Source: Sulfuritalea sp. (GTDB lineage Bacteria > Pseudomonadota > Gammaproteobacteria > Burkholderiales > Rhodocyclaceae). From it: a stretch of 64,000 nucleotides of DNA. Below, piece after piece: positions 27,131-35,178 of the stretch; the stretch's first letter is position 1, and every line of letters begins with the position of its first letter. The stretch spans positions 62,001 to 126,000 of the forward strand of contig JADJVS010000002.1 of the NCBI GenBank assembly GCA_016710465.1, written 5' to 3'. The notes beneath the pieces were generated by a model. The model was given only the letters and a program-made list of their open reading frames with translations, searched no databases and was not told where the DNA came from. Made by a program: the position numbers and the translations under genes.

Positions 27131-28744
27131 AGCGGGGCCGGCAAGCAGGCTGAGGGCCACCGCCTCGGCGACCTTGATGCCGTCGACCGCCGCCGAAAGA
27201 ATGCCGCCGGCGTAACCCGCGCCTTCGCCCGCCGGATACAGGCCGCGCGTGTTGAGGCTCTGGAAGTCATTGCCGCGGGTGACGCGGATCGGCGACGAGC
27301 TGCGGGTCTCGACGCCGGTGAGCAGGGCGTCGTCCATGTCGAAGCCATGTATCTGGCGGCCAAAGGCCTTCAGCGATTCGCACAGGGCGGCAACCACGTA
27401 ATCGGGCAGGCAGGCGCCAAGGTCGGCTGGCCGCACGCCGGGCGTGTAGGACGGCACCACCGACCCGAGGTGGGTGGAAGCGCGCCCGGCGAGAAAATCG
27501 CCGACGCGCTGCGCCGGCGCGGCGTAGTCGCCGCCGCCGGCGGTGAAGGCCAGGCTTTCCCAGTGGCGCTGGAATTCGATGCCGGCCAGCGGGTCGCTTT
27601 CGATTCCCGGATAGTCGGCCGGAGTGACGCCGACGACGATGGCGGCATTGGCATTGCGCTCGTTGCGCGAATACTGGCTCATGCCGTTGGTGACGACGCG
27701 GCCGGGTTCCGAGGTCGCCGCCACCACGGTGCCACCCGGACACATGCAAAAGCTGTAGGCGGATCGGCCGTTGGCGCAGTGATGCACCAGCTTGTAGTCG
27801 GCGGCGCCGAGCAGCGGGTGGCCGGCGAACTTGCCGAAGCGGGCGCGATCGATCAGTGCTTGCGGATGTTCAATGCGCAGGCCGATGGAGAACGGCTTGG
27901 CTTCGACCTGCACGCCGCGCGAGTACAGCATGCGGAAGGTATCGCGGGCGCTGTGGCCGATCGCCAGCACCACGTGGCTGGCGGCGATCTGTTCGCCATC
28001 GGCCAGGCGCAGGCCGCGCACCTGCCCGGCCGCGATCTCGATGTCCTCGACGCGCGCGCCGAAGCGGATCTCGCCGCCCAGCGCCTTGATCTCGGCGCGC
28101 ATGGTTTCGACCATGGTCACCAGCTTGAAGGTGCCGATATGCGGCTTGCTCAGAAACAGTATCTCGGCCGGCGCGCCGGCCTTGACGAATTCGGTCAGCA
28201 CCTTGCGCCCGCGCCAGCCTGGGTCCTTGATCTGGCTGTAGAGCTTGCCGTCGGAAAAGGTGCCGGCGCCGCCTTCGCCGAATTGCACGTTCGAATCCGG
28301 ATTGAGCTGGCCCTTGCGCCAGAGGGCCCAGGTGTCCTGGGTGCGCTCGCGCACCGCCTTGCCGCGTTCCAGGATCAGCGGCCGAAAGCCCATCTGCGCC
28401 AGCAGCAGGCCCGCAAACAGGCCGCAGGGGCCGGTGCCGATCACCACCGGACGCGGTGTCGGCGGCGGCGACGGCGCGCGGGCGATGAAGCGATAGGCGG
28501 TGTCCGGCGTCGGGCCGACGTGGTCGTCGTCGGCTAGCCGTGCCAGCACGGCCGGCTCGTCCCGCAGCGTGACGTCGAGCGTGTAGGCGAGGAAAACAGC
28601 GGAGCGTTTGCGCGCGTCGTGGCCGCGGCGAAACACGCTGTAGCCGAGCAGCTCGTCGGTGGCGATCCCAAGCCGCTTCACGATTGCCGCGCGCAGGTCG
28701 GCATCGCTATGGTCGAGGGGGAGGCGAAGTTCGGTCAGGCGCAT
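27125..28744 (-). CDS. FAD-dependent oxidoreductase (COG2509-type dehydrogenase)
   Basis: A 539-residue flavoprotein with an N-terminal ~90-residue lead domain. The nucleotide motif VIGTGPCGLFAGLLLAQMG (about 101-119) is followed by FGEGGAGTFSDGKL, characteristic of this uncharacterised bacterial family, and the GLYPAGEGAGYAGGI FAD block lies near the C-terminus. Substrate unknown. It converges on hoxV with no gap between the stop codons. A motif copy lies just beyond its start. Confidence 0.85.
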   Translation of the reverse strand: MRLTELRLPLDHSDADLRAAIVKRLGIATDELLGYSVFRRGHDARKRSAVFLAYTLDVTLRDEPAVLARLADDDHVGPTPDTAYRFIARAPSPPPTPRPVVIGTGPCGLFAGLLLAQMGFRPLILERGKAVRERTQDTWALWRKGQLNPDSNVQFGEGGAGTFSDGKLYSQIKDPGWRGRKVLTEFVKAGAPAEILFLSKPHIGTFKLVTMVETMRAEIKALGGEIRFGARVEDIEIAAGQVRGLRLADGEQIAASHVVLAIGHSARDTFRMLYSRGVQVEAKPFSIGLRIEHPQALIDRARFGKFAGHPLLGAADYKLVHHCANGRSAYSFCMCPGGTVVAATSEPGRVVTNGMSQYSRNERNANAAIVVGVTPADYPGIESDPLAGIEFQRHWESLAFTAGGGDYAAPAQRVGDFLAGRASTHLGSVVPSYTPGVRPADLGACLPDYVVAALCESLKAFGRQIHGFDMDDALLTGVETRSSSPIRVTRGNDFQSLNTRGLYPAGEGAGYAGGILSAAVDGIKVAEAVALSLLAGPAS

Positions 28745-28800
28745 GGAAGCGGGCGCGCGGGCATTGCGCTGGGTCGCATTCTAGTCGAGGCGCGACCGGG

Positions 28801-28822
28801 AGTCGGCGCCGGCGCCACGGCG
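28801..28822 (+). repeat. Dispersed 22-bp motif, copy 8 (intergenic)
   Basis: AGTCGGCG, CCGGCGCC, ACGGCG, then ATTC. It lies between two minus-strand genes, two bases after the hemerythrin stop, where no coding constraint applies. Confidence 0.75.
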
Positions 28823-28824
28823 AT

Positions 28825-29280
28825 TCAGTGGCGGGGCGCGGTGGATTCCCGATAGGCCTTGACCTGCGCCACGTACTCGATGTCGACGGTGAGGATGTGG
28901 CGGTAGAACCAGCCGTTGATCAGGTCCTTGATGCGGCTGGCGATGTCGTCGAGGCTGAGCTTGCGCGCGTCATCGAGCAACTGGCGCAGCATCGCGCGGA
29001 ATTGCGCGTGCTGGCGCTGGTGCTCGGCCAGGCCGGCGTAGCCGATCTCGCGCAACATGGCTTCCTCGTCGCGCAGGTGCGTGTTGGCGTAGTCGGCGAG
29101 CTGGGCGAGGGTCTTCATGACGCGGATCTGGTCGCCCTCGCCGCGAAATGAGGCCGCCAGTTCGAACAGTTGGCGGTGCTGCCGGTCGATTTCAGGCAGA
29201 CCGGTTTCAACGGATGGCGACCATTCGGCCTTCTCGGTTTCCAATTCCGCTCCCGTATGAAAAATCGTGACAACCCGCAT
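28825..29280 (-). CDS. Bacteriohemerythrin
   Basis: A 151-residue oxygen-binding diiron protein with ligands H35, H68, E72, H87, H91, H128 and D133 in the patterns DRQHRQLFE, HLRDEE, HQRQH and HILTVD. The start at 29280 (MRVVTIF) fits the family; a start at 29331 would add 17 residues. It is divergent from the histidine kinase at 29382. With the hemerythrin-like gene at 347 it brackets the hydrogenase cluster. Confidence 0.88.
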   Translation of the reverse strand: MRVVTIFHTGAELETEKAEWSPSVETGLPEIDRQHRQLFELAASFRGEGDQIRVMKTLAQLADYANTHLRDEEAMLREIGYAGLAEHQRQHAQFRAMLRQLLDDARKLSLDDIASRIKDLINGWFYRHILTVDIEYVAQVKAYRESTAPRH

Positions 29281-29381
29281 TTTGGCCGAGATTCGTCGGC
29301 CGTGGCGCGATGCATGGATTACCGGTGCCATGGCGATTCATCGCATAATCCTCAGCTTCGCTCCGCAAGCTCTCCAGCAGA

Positions 29382-30752
29382 ATGTTCGATATCCCCACCC
29401 TCTATCTTTCGTCCTCTGTCGTTGCCGCGGTGGCAATCGTGTCCTGGCTGGCATTCTGGTATCAGGTTCCCGAGGAGCACAGCTTGCCTGACTGGGCGCT
29501 TGCCTCGCTTTTCCTGGGGGTCGGCATGGTATTGATCGGCTTGCGCAACCTCATCCCCGATTCGCTTTCGATCATTGCCGGCAATACACTGCTCGCGGCA
29601 GGCATCGGCTATGTGTACTCGAAGGCCACGCGTCGGCTTTTCAATCTGCCGCCGGGCCTGCCCTGGCACTGGATCAACGGTGCCATCGCCGCGTTGGGCT
29701 GCACCTGGTTTTCCGTGTTTCAGCCCGACGTGTCGGCGCGGATAGTGCTCACATCCGTTTTGCATATGGGCGCCTTGGCCGCAATCGCGATGACCTTCTG
29801 GCGCCACCGCGATTCCGCGTTGTCCGTGGTCCATCGCGCCACCGCACTGGTCTTCGGGATCGGCGCCGTCTTGTTGTTGTGGCGCGCGATCACGGCTTAC
29901 CACGTACCTGTTGCCCCCGACTTCACGGCGACACCCAGCATCATCATCGTGCTGCCGAACCTGTATTTCCAGGTTTTCGTGCTCTGGCTGGCGATCACCA
30001 TCCCATTGGGGGCGCTTACGCGCCTGCAAGGCCGCGTGGCGCGCGCGCGCGACGAGGCCGAGGCGGCGAGCCGCGCAAAAAGCGAATTCCTTTCCAGCAT
30101 GAGCCATGAATTGCGTACCCCGCTGAATGCCGTGCTCGGCTTTGCGCAACTGCTGCAACTCGACAAGTCGCTTGGGGATGACCAGCGGGATTCGGTGCGC
30201 GAGATCGTTCGTGGCGGCAACCATCTTCTGGAATTGATCAACGATGTTCTTGATCTGGCTCGAATCGAGTCCGGGCGGCTGGAGCTGGAATTCGCACCGG
30301 TGGATCTCCGCGCCTTGTGCGAGGAATGCCGATCCCTGGTGGATCCTCTGCTCGGCGACAAGCAATTGCGCCTGCGTTGCGAGATCGCCCCCGGTCCGCC
30401 ACTGCGGGCGGATAAGGTACGGCTCCGGCAGGTCCTGCTGAATCTGCTTTCCAACGCGATCAAATACAACCGCGAAGGTGGCGAGGTCAGCATTTCGACG
30501 TCATCGATAGGGCCGCGTCACGCGCGCGTCACGGTGGCCGATACCGGCGTCGGAATCGCACCGGAGCGCCTGGGCGAGGTGTTTCAGCCCTTCAATCGGC
30601 TGGGCGCCGAACTCGGCGGCATCGAGGGCACCGGAATCGGCTTGACCATCACGCAGCGCTTGGTGCGCTCGATGAACGGCGACGTCAAAGTCGAAAGCGT
30701 GCTCGGGGTGGGTACTTCGGTGAGCATCGATCTGCCGCTGTATCAGGAATAG
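29382..30752 (+). CDS. Membrane-bound sensor histidine kinase
   Basis: A 456-residue kinase. The N-terminal ~215 residues are hydrophobic with about seven predicted membrane segments and no recognised ligand domain. HisKA follows with H242 in SHELRTPLNAVLGF, then an ATPase domain with NLLSNAIKYN, DTGVGI and GTGIGLTI boxes. No response regulator is adjacent, so it may be an orphan. The start at 29382 fits the family opening. Confidence 0.88.
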   Translation: MFDIPTLYLSSSVVAAVAIVSWLAFWYQVPEEHSLPDWALASLFLGVGMVLIGLRNLIPDSLSIIAGNTLLAAGIGYVYSKATRRLFNLPPGLPWHWINGAIAALGCTWFSVFQPDVSARIVLTSVLHMGALAAIAMTFWRHRDSALSVVHRATALVFGIGAVLLLWRAITAYHVPVAPDFTATPSIIIVLPNLYFQVFVLWLAITIPLGALTRLQGRVARARDEAEAASRAKSEFLSSMSHELRTPLNAVLGFAQLLQLDKSLGDDQRDSVREIVRGGNHLLELINDVLDLARIESGRLELEFAPVDLRALCEECRSLVDPLLGDKQLRLRCEIAPGPPLRADKVRLRQVLLNLLSNAIKYNREGGEVSISTSSIGPRHARVTVADTGVGIAPERLGEVFQPFNRLGAELGGIEGTGIGLTITQRLVRSMNGDVKVESVLGVGTSVSIDLPLYQE

Positions 30753-30854
30753 ACGCGGGATCGCTCAGCGGCTGGGGCAGGACCCGGTGGTGCGGCTGGC
30801 ATTCCGATAAATGCTGCGCGACCGCTTCCCCCGCCCCGAAAGGGAATGCCGGGT

Positions 30855-31631
30855 TCAGTCCGCCGTGCGCGGCTCGATCAGCGCCCGGTAGGCGTGCCAG
30901 GTGGCATGCCCGACCAAGGGCAGGGTCACGATCAGGCCGACAAAGGCCGTGGCAACGCCGACCGCTGTCAGCAGGACGATCAGGCAGCCCCAGAGCAGCA
31001 TCATCGGCAGGTTGCGCGCCAGCGCGAGGAAACTCGCCAGCATGGCGGTGACGGTGTCCTGGTTGCGATCCAGCATCATCGGTATCGAGACCACCGAGAA
31101 GGCAAATACCAGGGCGGCAAAGATGGCGCCGACCAGCAGATAGGCGATCATGAATTCAATGTTGTCGAACTTCGCGATCTGGGCAATCAAGCCTTCCAGC
31201 GTCGGCATGCCGCCCTGGTAGAAGAGCGCGAACATCACCAGCGAGGCACGCGCCCAGAGCAGGTAGAGCACGATCAGGATCAGCGAAAAGATGCCGATCG
31301 CCGACAGGTTGCCACGCCAGACGGCAAGGGTCGGCAGAAGCGCCAGGGCTTCGCCGGTTTCTCGACGACGCGAGAGTTCATACAAGCCGATGGCGAAGAA
31401 CGGCCCGACCAGCATGAAGCCGGTGGTCACGGCCGTAACCAGTTGCACCGCGTGGCGCAGCGCGAGCAGGAGGGCCACGCCGGTTGCGGCGAAACAGAGG
31501 CCGTAGAACAGGCTCGGCCAGCCGCAGGCCTTGAGGTCATCGGCGCCGCGCCGCAGCCAATCGATGGGCGCGGCCAGCGGCAACCCGTCGCGAACGACGG
31601 GAAAGGGATTTTGCGGGGAAGTCTCGTCCAA
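30855..31631 (-). CDS. DUF2189 integral membrane protein
   Basis: A 258-residue hydrophobic protein with about six membrane segments. The PIDWLRRGADDL opening and GPFFAIGLYELSRRRE block fit DUF2189. Function unknown. It ends a minus-strand run after the alpha/beta hydrolase, with a 5-base gap, so the two are probably co-transcribed. Confidence 0.82.
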   Translation of the reverse strand: MDETSPQNPFPVVRDGLPLAAPIDWLRRGADDLKACGWPSLFYGLCFAATGVALLLALRHAVQLVTAVTTGFMLVGPFFAIGLYELSRRRETGEALALLPTLAVWRGNLSAIGIFSLILIVLYLLWARASLVMFALFYQGGMPTLEGLIAQIAKFDNIEFMIAYLLVGAIFAALVFAFSVVSIPMMLDRNQDTVTAMLASFLALARNLPMMLLWGCLIVLLTAVGVATAFVGLIVTLPLVGHATWHAYRALIEPRTAD

Positions 31632-31636
31632 GCGCT

Positions 31637-32446
31637 TCAGTTGAGGATGAAGGCGCGCAGGGCGTCGAGCACGGCATCGGGCTGTTCGGAAATGATGTGG
31701 CCGGCGCCTTCGATGCTGACCGTTCGCACGTCTTTGAGCGTCGCGGCAAGCTTGGCGGCTGCCCTAGGGTGAGTCATCATGTCTTTGCTGCCGCTAACGA
31801 TAAGCACCGGGCAGCTTAGTGCCGCCGCAGCCTCCAATCCATGCGCGTAGGTGTTGCAGGCCGTGAGGTCGTTATACAGCACGCCGGGGTGCTGGCGTTC
31901 CGCCAGGCGCCGGGAGGCGCCCATGTGCCAGATACCCGGGACAGCGTAGCCACCGATGGTGGCCCGCGGCGAATGCGACCATGTGTTGATCATGGCGATG
32001 GCCTTGGCCTCGTTGTTCTTCGCCGCGTTGAGCAGACCTTCGGAGACCGGCATCGGCACCGCGGTGCCGACCAATGCAATGCGGCCGATGCGCGCCGGAT
32101 GGCGCGCGGCGCATTCGAGGGCGGTCAGCGAACCCATGCTGTGGCCGACCAGTGAGACCGATTTCGCCGTCTCCCCGGCGCCGACTCTTTCGAGCAGCAG
32201 TTCGATCCAGTCGGCCAGGTCCTCGATCGAAGGCAGCGGCGCGCCGCCGCTGCGGCCATGGCCGGGCAGGTCGACCGCAAGCACGCCGCAGCCATGATGG
32301 GCGAACCAGCGGCTTTGCAGGCCCCAGACACTATGGTCGTTCTGCGCGCCATGGATGAAGACGACGGTCGGCAGGCTGGCGTCGAAGGACTTGCCCCCTG
32401 TGTAGGCATAGACGGCATGGCCGTCAAGTTCGAGTTCCAGGCCCAT
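31637..32446 (-). CDS. Alpha/beta hydrolase
   Basis: A 269-residue serine hydrolase. VFIHGAQNDHSVW holds the oxyanion region and VGHSMGSL the nucleophile elbow. VSGSKDMMTHP gives the acid and GAGHIISEQP the histidine, so the triad is complete. Substrate unknown. It sits two bases downstream of the sulfhydrylase gene. The motif copy at 32165 encodes ERVGAGETAKS. Confidence 0.85.
   Translation of the reverse strand: MGLELELDGHAVYAYTGGKSFDASLPTVVFIHGAQNDHSVWGLQSRWFAHHGCGVLAVDLPGHGRSGGAPLPSIEDLADWIELLLERVGAGETAKSVSLVGHSMGSLTALECAARHPARIGRIALVGTAVPMPVSEGLLNAAKNNEAKAIAMINTWSHSPRATIGGYAVPGIWHMGASRRLAERQHPGVLYNDLTACNTYAHGLEAAAALSCPVLIVSGSKDMMTHPRAAAKLAATLKDVRTVSIEGAGHIISEQPDAVLDALRAFILN
32165..32186 (-). 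repeat. Dispersed 22-bp motif, copy 9 (alpha/beta hydrolase)
   Basis: On the minus strand: AGTCGGCG, CCGGGGAG, ACGGCG. It is in the sense orientation relative to the hydrolase gene, encoding VGAGETAK. Confidence 0.65.
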
Positions 32447-32448
32447 GC

Positions 32449-33732
32449 CTAGGCCTTCGCCGCCGCGGCGAGGCTGCGGTCGAGGTCGTCGAGCAGGTCG
32501 TCGGCATCCTCAAGGCCGATCGACAGGCGGATGGTGCCGGGGTGTATGCCGGCGGCGACCAGCGCCTGGTCGGACATGCGGAAATGCGTGGTCGATGCCG
32601 GATGGATCACCAGCGACTTGGCGTCACCGACATTGGCCAGGTGGGAGAACACGCGCAGGGCTTCAATGAACTTGCGTCCGGCCGGCCGCCCGCCCTTGAG
32701 GGTGAAGCTGAAAACCGAACCGGCGCCGCGCGGCAGCAGCCTTTGCGCCAGCGCGTGATCGGGATGGTCCGGCAGTTCGGGGTAGGCGACGCCGGAAACC
32801 GCTTCGCTCTTTGCCAGATGGGCGACGGCCTGACGGGTGTTGGCGATGTGGCGTTCCATGCGCAGTGGCAGGGTTTCCACGCCTTGCAGCAGTTGGAACG
32901 CAGTCATCGGGCTCATGCAGGCGCCGAAGTCGCGCAGGCCTTCGCGGCGCGCGCGCAGCAGGAACGCGGCAACGGTGGATTCCTCGCTGAAGTCCATGCC
33001 GTGGAAGCCCTCGTAGGCTTCGGTGAGGGTCGGGAATTTGCCGGATTTCTCCCAGTCGAAAGTTCCGCCATCGACCAGCAGGCCGCCGATGGCGACGCCA
33101 TGGCCGCCGAGGAACTTGGTGGCGGAATGGAAAATCAGGTCGGCGCCGTGGTCGAAGGGCTTCATCAGCCACGGCGTGGTAAACGTGCTATCCACCAGCA
33201 GTGGCAGGCAGTGTTCATGGGCCAGTGCCGCCACCTCGGGAATGTTCAGCACGTCGAGGCCCGGGTTGCCGAGGGTTTCGCCGAACAGCAGCCGTGTTTC
33301 GGGGCGTATCGCGCCGCGCCAGGCGTCGAGGTCGCGTGGATCGACAAAGCTGGTCTTGATGCCGAAGCGCGGCAGGGTGTAGTCGAGCAGGTTGTGCGAG
33401 CCACCATACAGCGAACGGCTGGCAACGATGTGGCCGCCGGCGCCCATCAGCGTGACGATCGCCAGGTGCAGCGCGGCCTGGCCCGAGGCCACGGCGATGG
33501 CGCCGACGCCGCCCTCCAGCGCCGCGATACGCTCTTCGAGCACCGCATTGGTCGGGTTGGAAATGCGCGAATAGACGTGGCCGCCGCGCTCCATGTTGAA
33601 CAGCGCCGCCGCCTGGTCGGAATCCTTGAAGACGAAGGAGGTGGTCAGGTAGATCGGCGTCGCACGCGCGCCGAAGCGCTCGTCCGGCACCTGACCCGCG
33701 TGCAGCGAGAGGGTGTCAAATTTATACGTCAT
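32449..33732 (-). CDS. metY: O-acetylhomoserine sulfhydrylase-type PLP enzyme
   Basis: A 427-residue Cys/Met-metabolism PLP enzyme. SRISNPTNAVLEERIAALEGG and the cofactor lysine in FHSATKFLGGHG are family signatures. The length of about 430 residues favours O-acetylhomoserine sulfhydrylase, which makes homocysteine from sulfide, over cystathionine synthases (~390). An O-succinylhomoserine sulfhydrylase is possible. Confidence 0.88.
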   Translation of the reverse strand: MTYKFDTLSLHAGQVPDERFGARATPIYLTTSFVFKDSDQAAALFNMERGGHVYSRISNPTNAVLEERIAALEGGVGAIAVASGQAALHLAIVTLMGAGGHIVASRSLYGGSHNLLDYTLPRFGIKTSFVDPRDLDAWRGAIRPETRLLFGETLGNPGLDVLNIPEVAALAHEHCLPLLVDSTFTTPWLMKPFDHGADLIFHSATKFLGGHGVAIGGLLVDGGTFDWEKSGKFPTLTEAYEGFHGMDFSEESTVAAFLLRARREGLRDFGACMSPMTAFQLLQGVETLPLRMERHIANTRQAVAHLAKSEAVSGVAYPELPDHPDHALAQRLLPRGAGSVFSFTLKGGRPAGRKFIEALRVFSHLANVGDAKSLVIHPASTTHFRMSDQALVAAGIHPGTIRLSIGLEDADDLLDDLDRSLAAAAKA

Positions 33733-33741
33733 CAGGTCGGA

Positions 33742-33960
33742 TCAGGCGTATTCGTCGGGATCGAGCAGGCGTTCCAGCGCCGACATGCGGTCCTTGATCA
33801 TCAGCTTGCGCTTTTTCAGGCGGCGCAGCATCAGGTCGTCGTCGGGCGGCGCCTGGGTCAGGCGCTCGATCGCCTCGTCGAGGTCGCGATGCTCGACGCG
33901 CAGCTCGACCAGCTTCGCGCGCAGGGCTTCGGGAGTCTCGGGCGCGTCGTTGGCGGCCAT
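33742..33960 (-). CDS. DUF465 (YdcH-like) small protein
   Basis: A 72-residue charged helical protein with LRRLKKRKLMIKDRM, typical of DUF465. It probably forms a coiled coil; function unknown. It lies between metY (9 bases) and the CBS protein (11 bases), so the three may be one transcript. Confidence 0.8.
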   Translation of the reverse strand: MAANDAPETPEALRAKLVELRVEHRDLDEAIERLTQAPPDDDLMLRRLKKRKLMIKDRMSALERLLDPDEYA

Positions 33961-33971
33961 CTGGGGGGAAG

Positions 33972-34403
33972 TCAGCTGGTGATGTACTGTTCGAGCTGCT
34001 GGATCAGGAACTGCTGCTCGGAGATGGTTTCACGTAGCAGGTCGCGGATCGACACCATGCCGACGACCTTCTTGCCGCTGTCGAGCACGGGCAGGTGGCG
34101 GAAGTGCTTGTCGGTCATCAGCGCCATTGCCTGGTCGACAGTCTGCTCGGGCAGGGCGTAGAGCACCTTTTCGGTCATGATTTCCCTGACCGCCATTTCC
34201 TTGGAGGATTTGCCGAGCAGGATCACCTTGCGCGCGTAGTCGCGTTCGCTGAAGATGCCGACCAGCTGGTTGTCACGCATCACCAGCAGGGCTCCGATGT
34301 CGTGCTTGGCCATGAGCTCCAGCGCGTTGAATACCGAATCGTCCGGCCCCACCGAGAGCGGCGTGCGCGGGTTGGCACCGAGCAGCTGTTTCAGGGTTTT
34401 CAT
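33972..34403 (-). CDS. CBS-domain pair protein
   Basis: A 143-residue protein made of two CBS repeats, which form a Bateman module that usually binds adenine nucleotides. GALLVMRDNQLVGIFSERDYARK and HLPVLDSGKKVVGMVSIRDLL are the two repeat ends. There is no attached effector domain. The partner is unknown. Confidence 0.87.
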   Translation of the reverse strand: MKTLKQLLGANPRTPLSVGPDDSVFNALELMAKHDIGALLVMRDNQLVGIFSERDYARKVILLGKSSKEMAVREIMTEKVLYALPEQTVDQAMALMTDKHFRHLPVLDSGKKVVGMVSIRDLLRETISEQQFLIQQLEQYITS

Positions 34404-34534
34404 ATTGGGGTTCTCCTCTCCTGTCAGGTGGCCCTCACGGCCGTTGGTTGTCTGTGACGCCGCCTGGTGCGGCGATTGTGTTGCCGCTATTGTGCAGTAA
34501 GTCGCGGGCCCGGTGTTTCAGATTTCGATGATGC

Positions 34535-35176
34535 CTACTCGGCGAGCCCGTGTTCTAGGCCGTATCGAATCAACTCGGCCGTGCTGCGCAGCCCCATTTT
34601 TTCCAGCAGGCGCGCGCGGTAGGTGCTGACCGTGGCGACGCCGAGGTTCAGGGTTTCCGCGATCTGGGTTTGCGTCTTGCCGGCGGCTATCAGCTTCAAC
34701 ACCTGGTATTCGCGGTCGGTTATGCGCTCGTGCGGGGATTTGTCGGTGGCCTCCGAAATGGCATCGGCCAGTTGCTGGGCCACGGCCGGGCTGAGGTATT
34801 TCTTGCCGGAGGCTACCTGGCGGATGGCATTGACGAGTTGCTCCGGGGCGCTTTGCTTGGTCAGGTAGCCCGAGGCGCCAGCCTTCAGGGCGCGTACCGC
34901 GTATTGTTCCTCGGGATGCATGCTGAGGATCAGCACCGGCAGGCGGGGGAACTCCTTCTTCAACTGCTTGAGGGTGTCGATACCGTTGCGATTGGGCATC
35001 GAGACATCGAGCAGGAACACGTCCCAGGGCTGCTGGCGGGCAAGCCCCAGCGCCTCGGCGCCGTCGTCGGCTTCGCCGGTGACCAGCATGTCCTCGGTTT
35101 CGGAAAGGATCTGCTTGAGGCCCTGGCGCACGATGGCGTGGTCGTCGGCGATCAGGACGTGGATTTTGTCGGCCAT
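34535..35176 (-). CDS. NarL/FixJ-family response regulator
   Basis: A 213-residue regulator: receiver with D11-D12, phospho-acceptor D57 and the lysine in YLTK, then a LuxR-type helix-turn-helix (ITDREYQVLKLIAAGKTQTQIAETL). It is transcribed after the kinase at 35179 with a 2-base gap, so the two form a pair. Similar regulators include UvrY, but this pair's target is not evident. Confidence 0.9.
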   Translation of the reverse strand: MADKIHVLIADDHAIVRQGLKQILSETEDMLVTGEADDGAEALGLARQQPWDVFLLDVSMPNRNGIDTLKQLKKEFPRLPVLILSMHPEEQYAVRALKAGASGYLTKQSAPEQLVNAIRQVASGKKYLSPAVAQQLADAISEATDKSPHERITDREYQVLKLIAAGKTQTQIAETLNLGVATVSTYRARLLEKMGLRSTAELIRYGLEHGLAE

Positions 35177-35178
35177 GT

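Noticed and set aside
32449..33732. Riboswitch upstream of metY
   Set aside because: Only nine bases separate metY from the DUF465 gene upstream, leaving no room for an aptamer.
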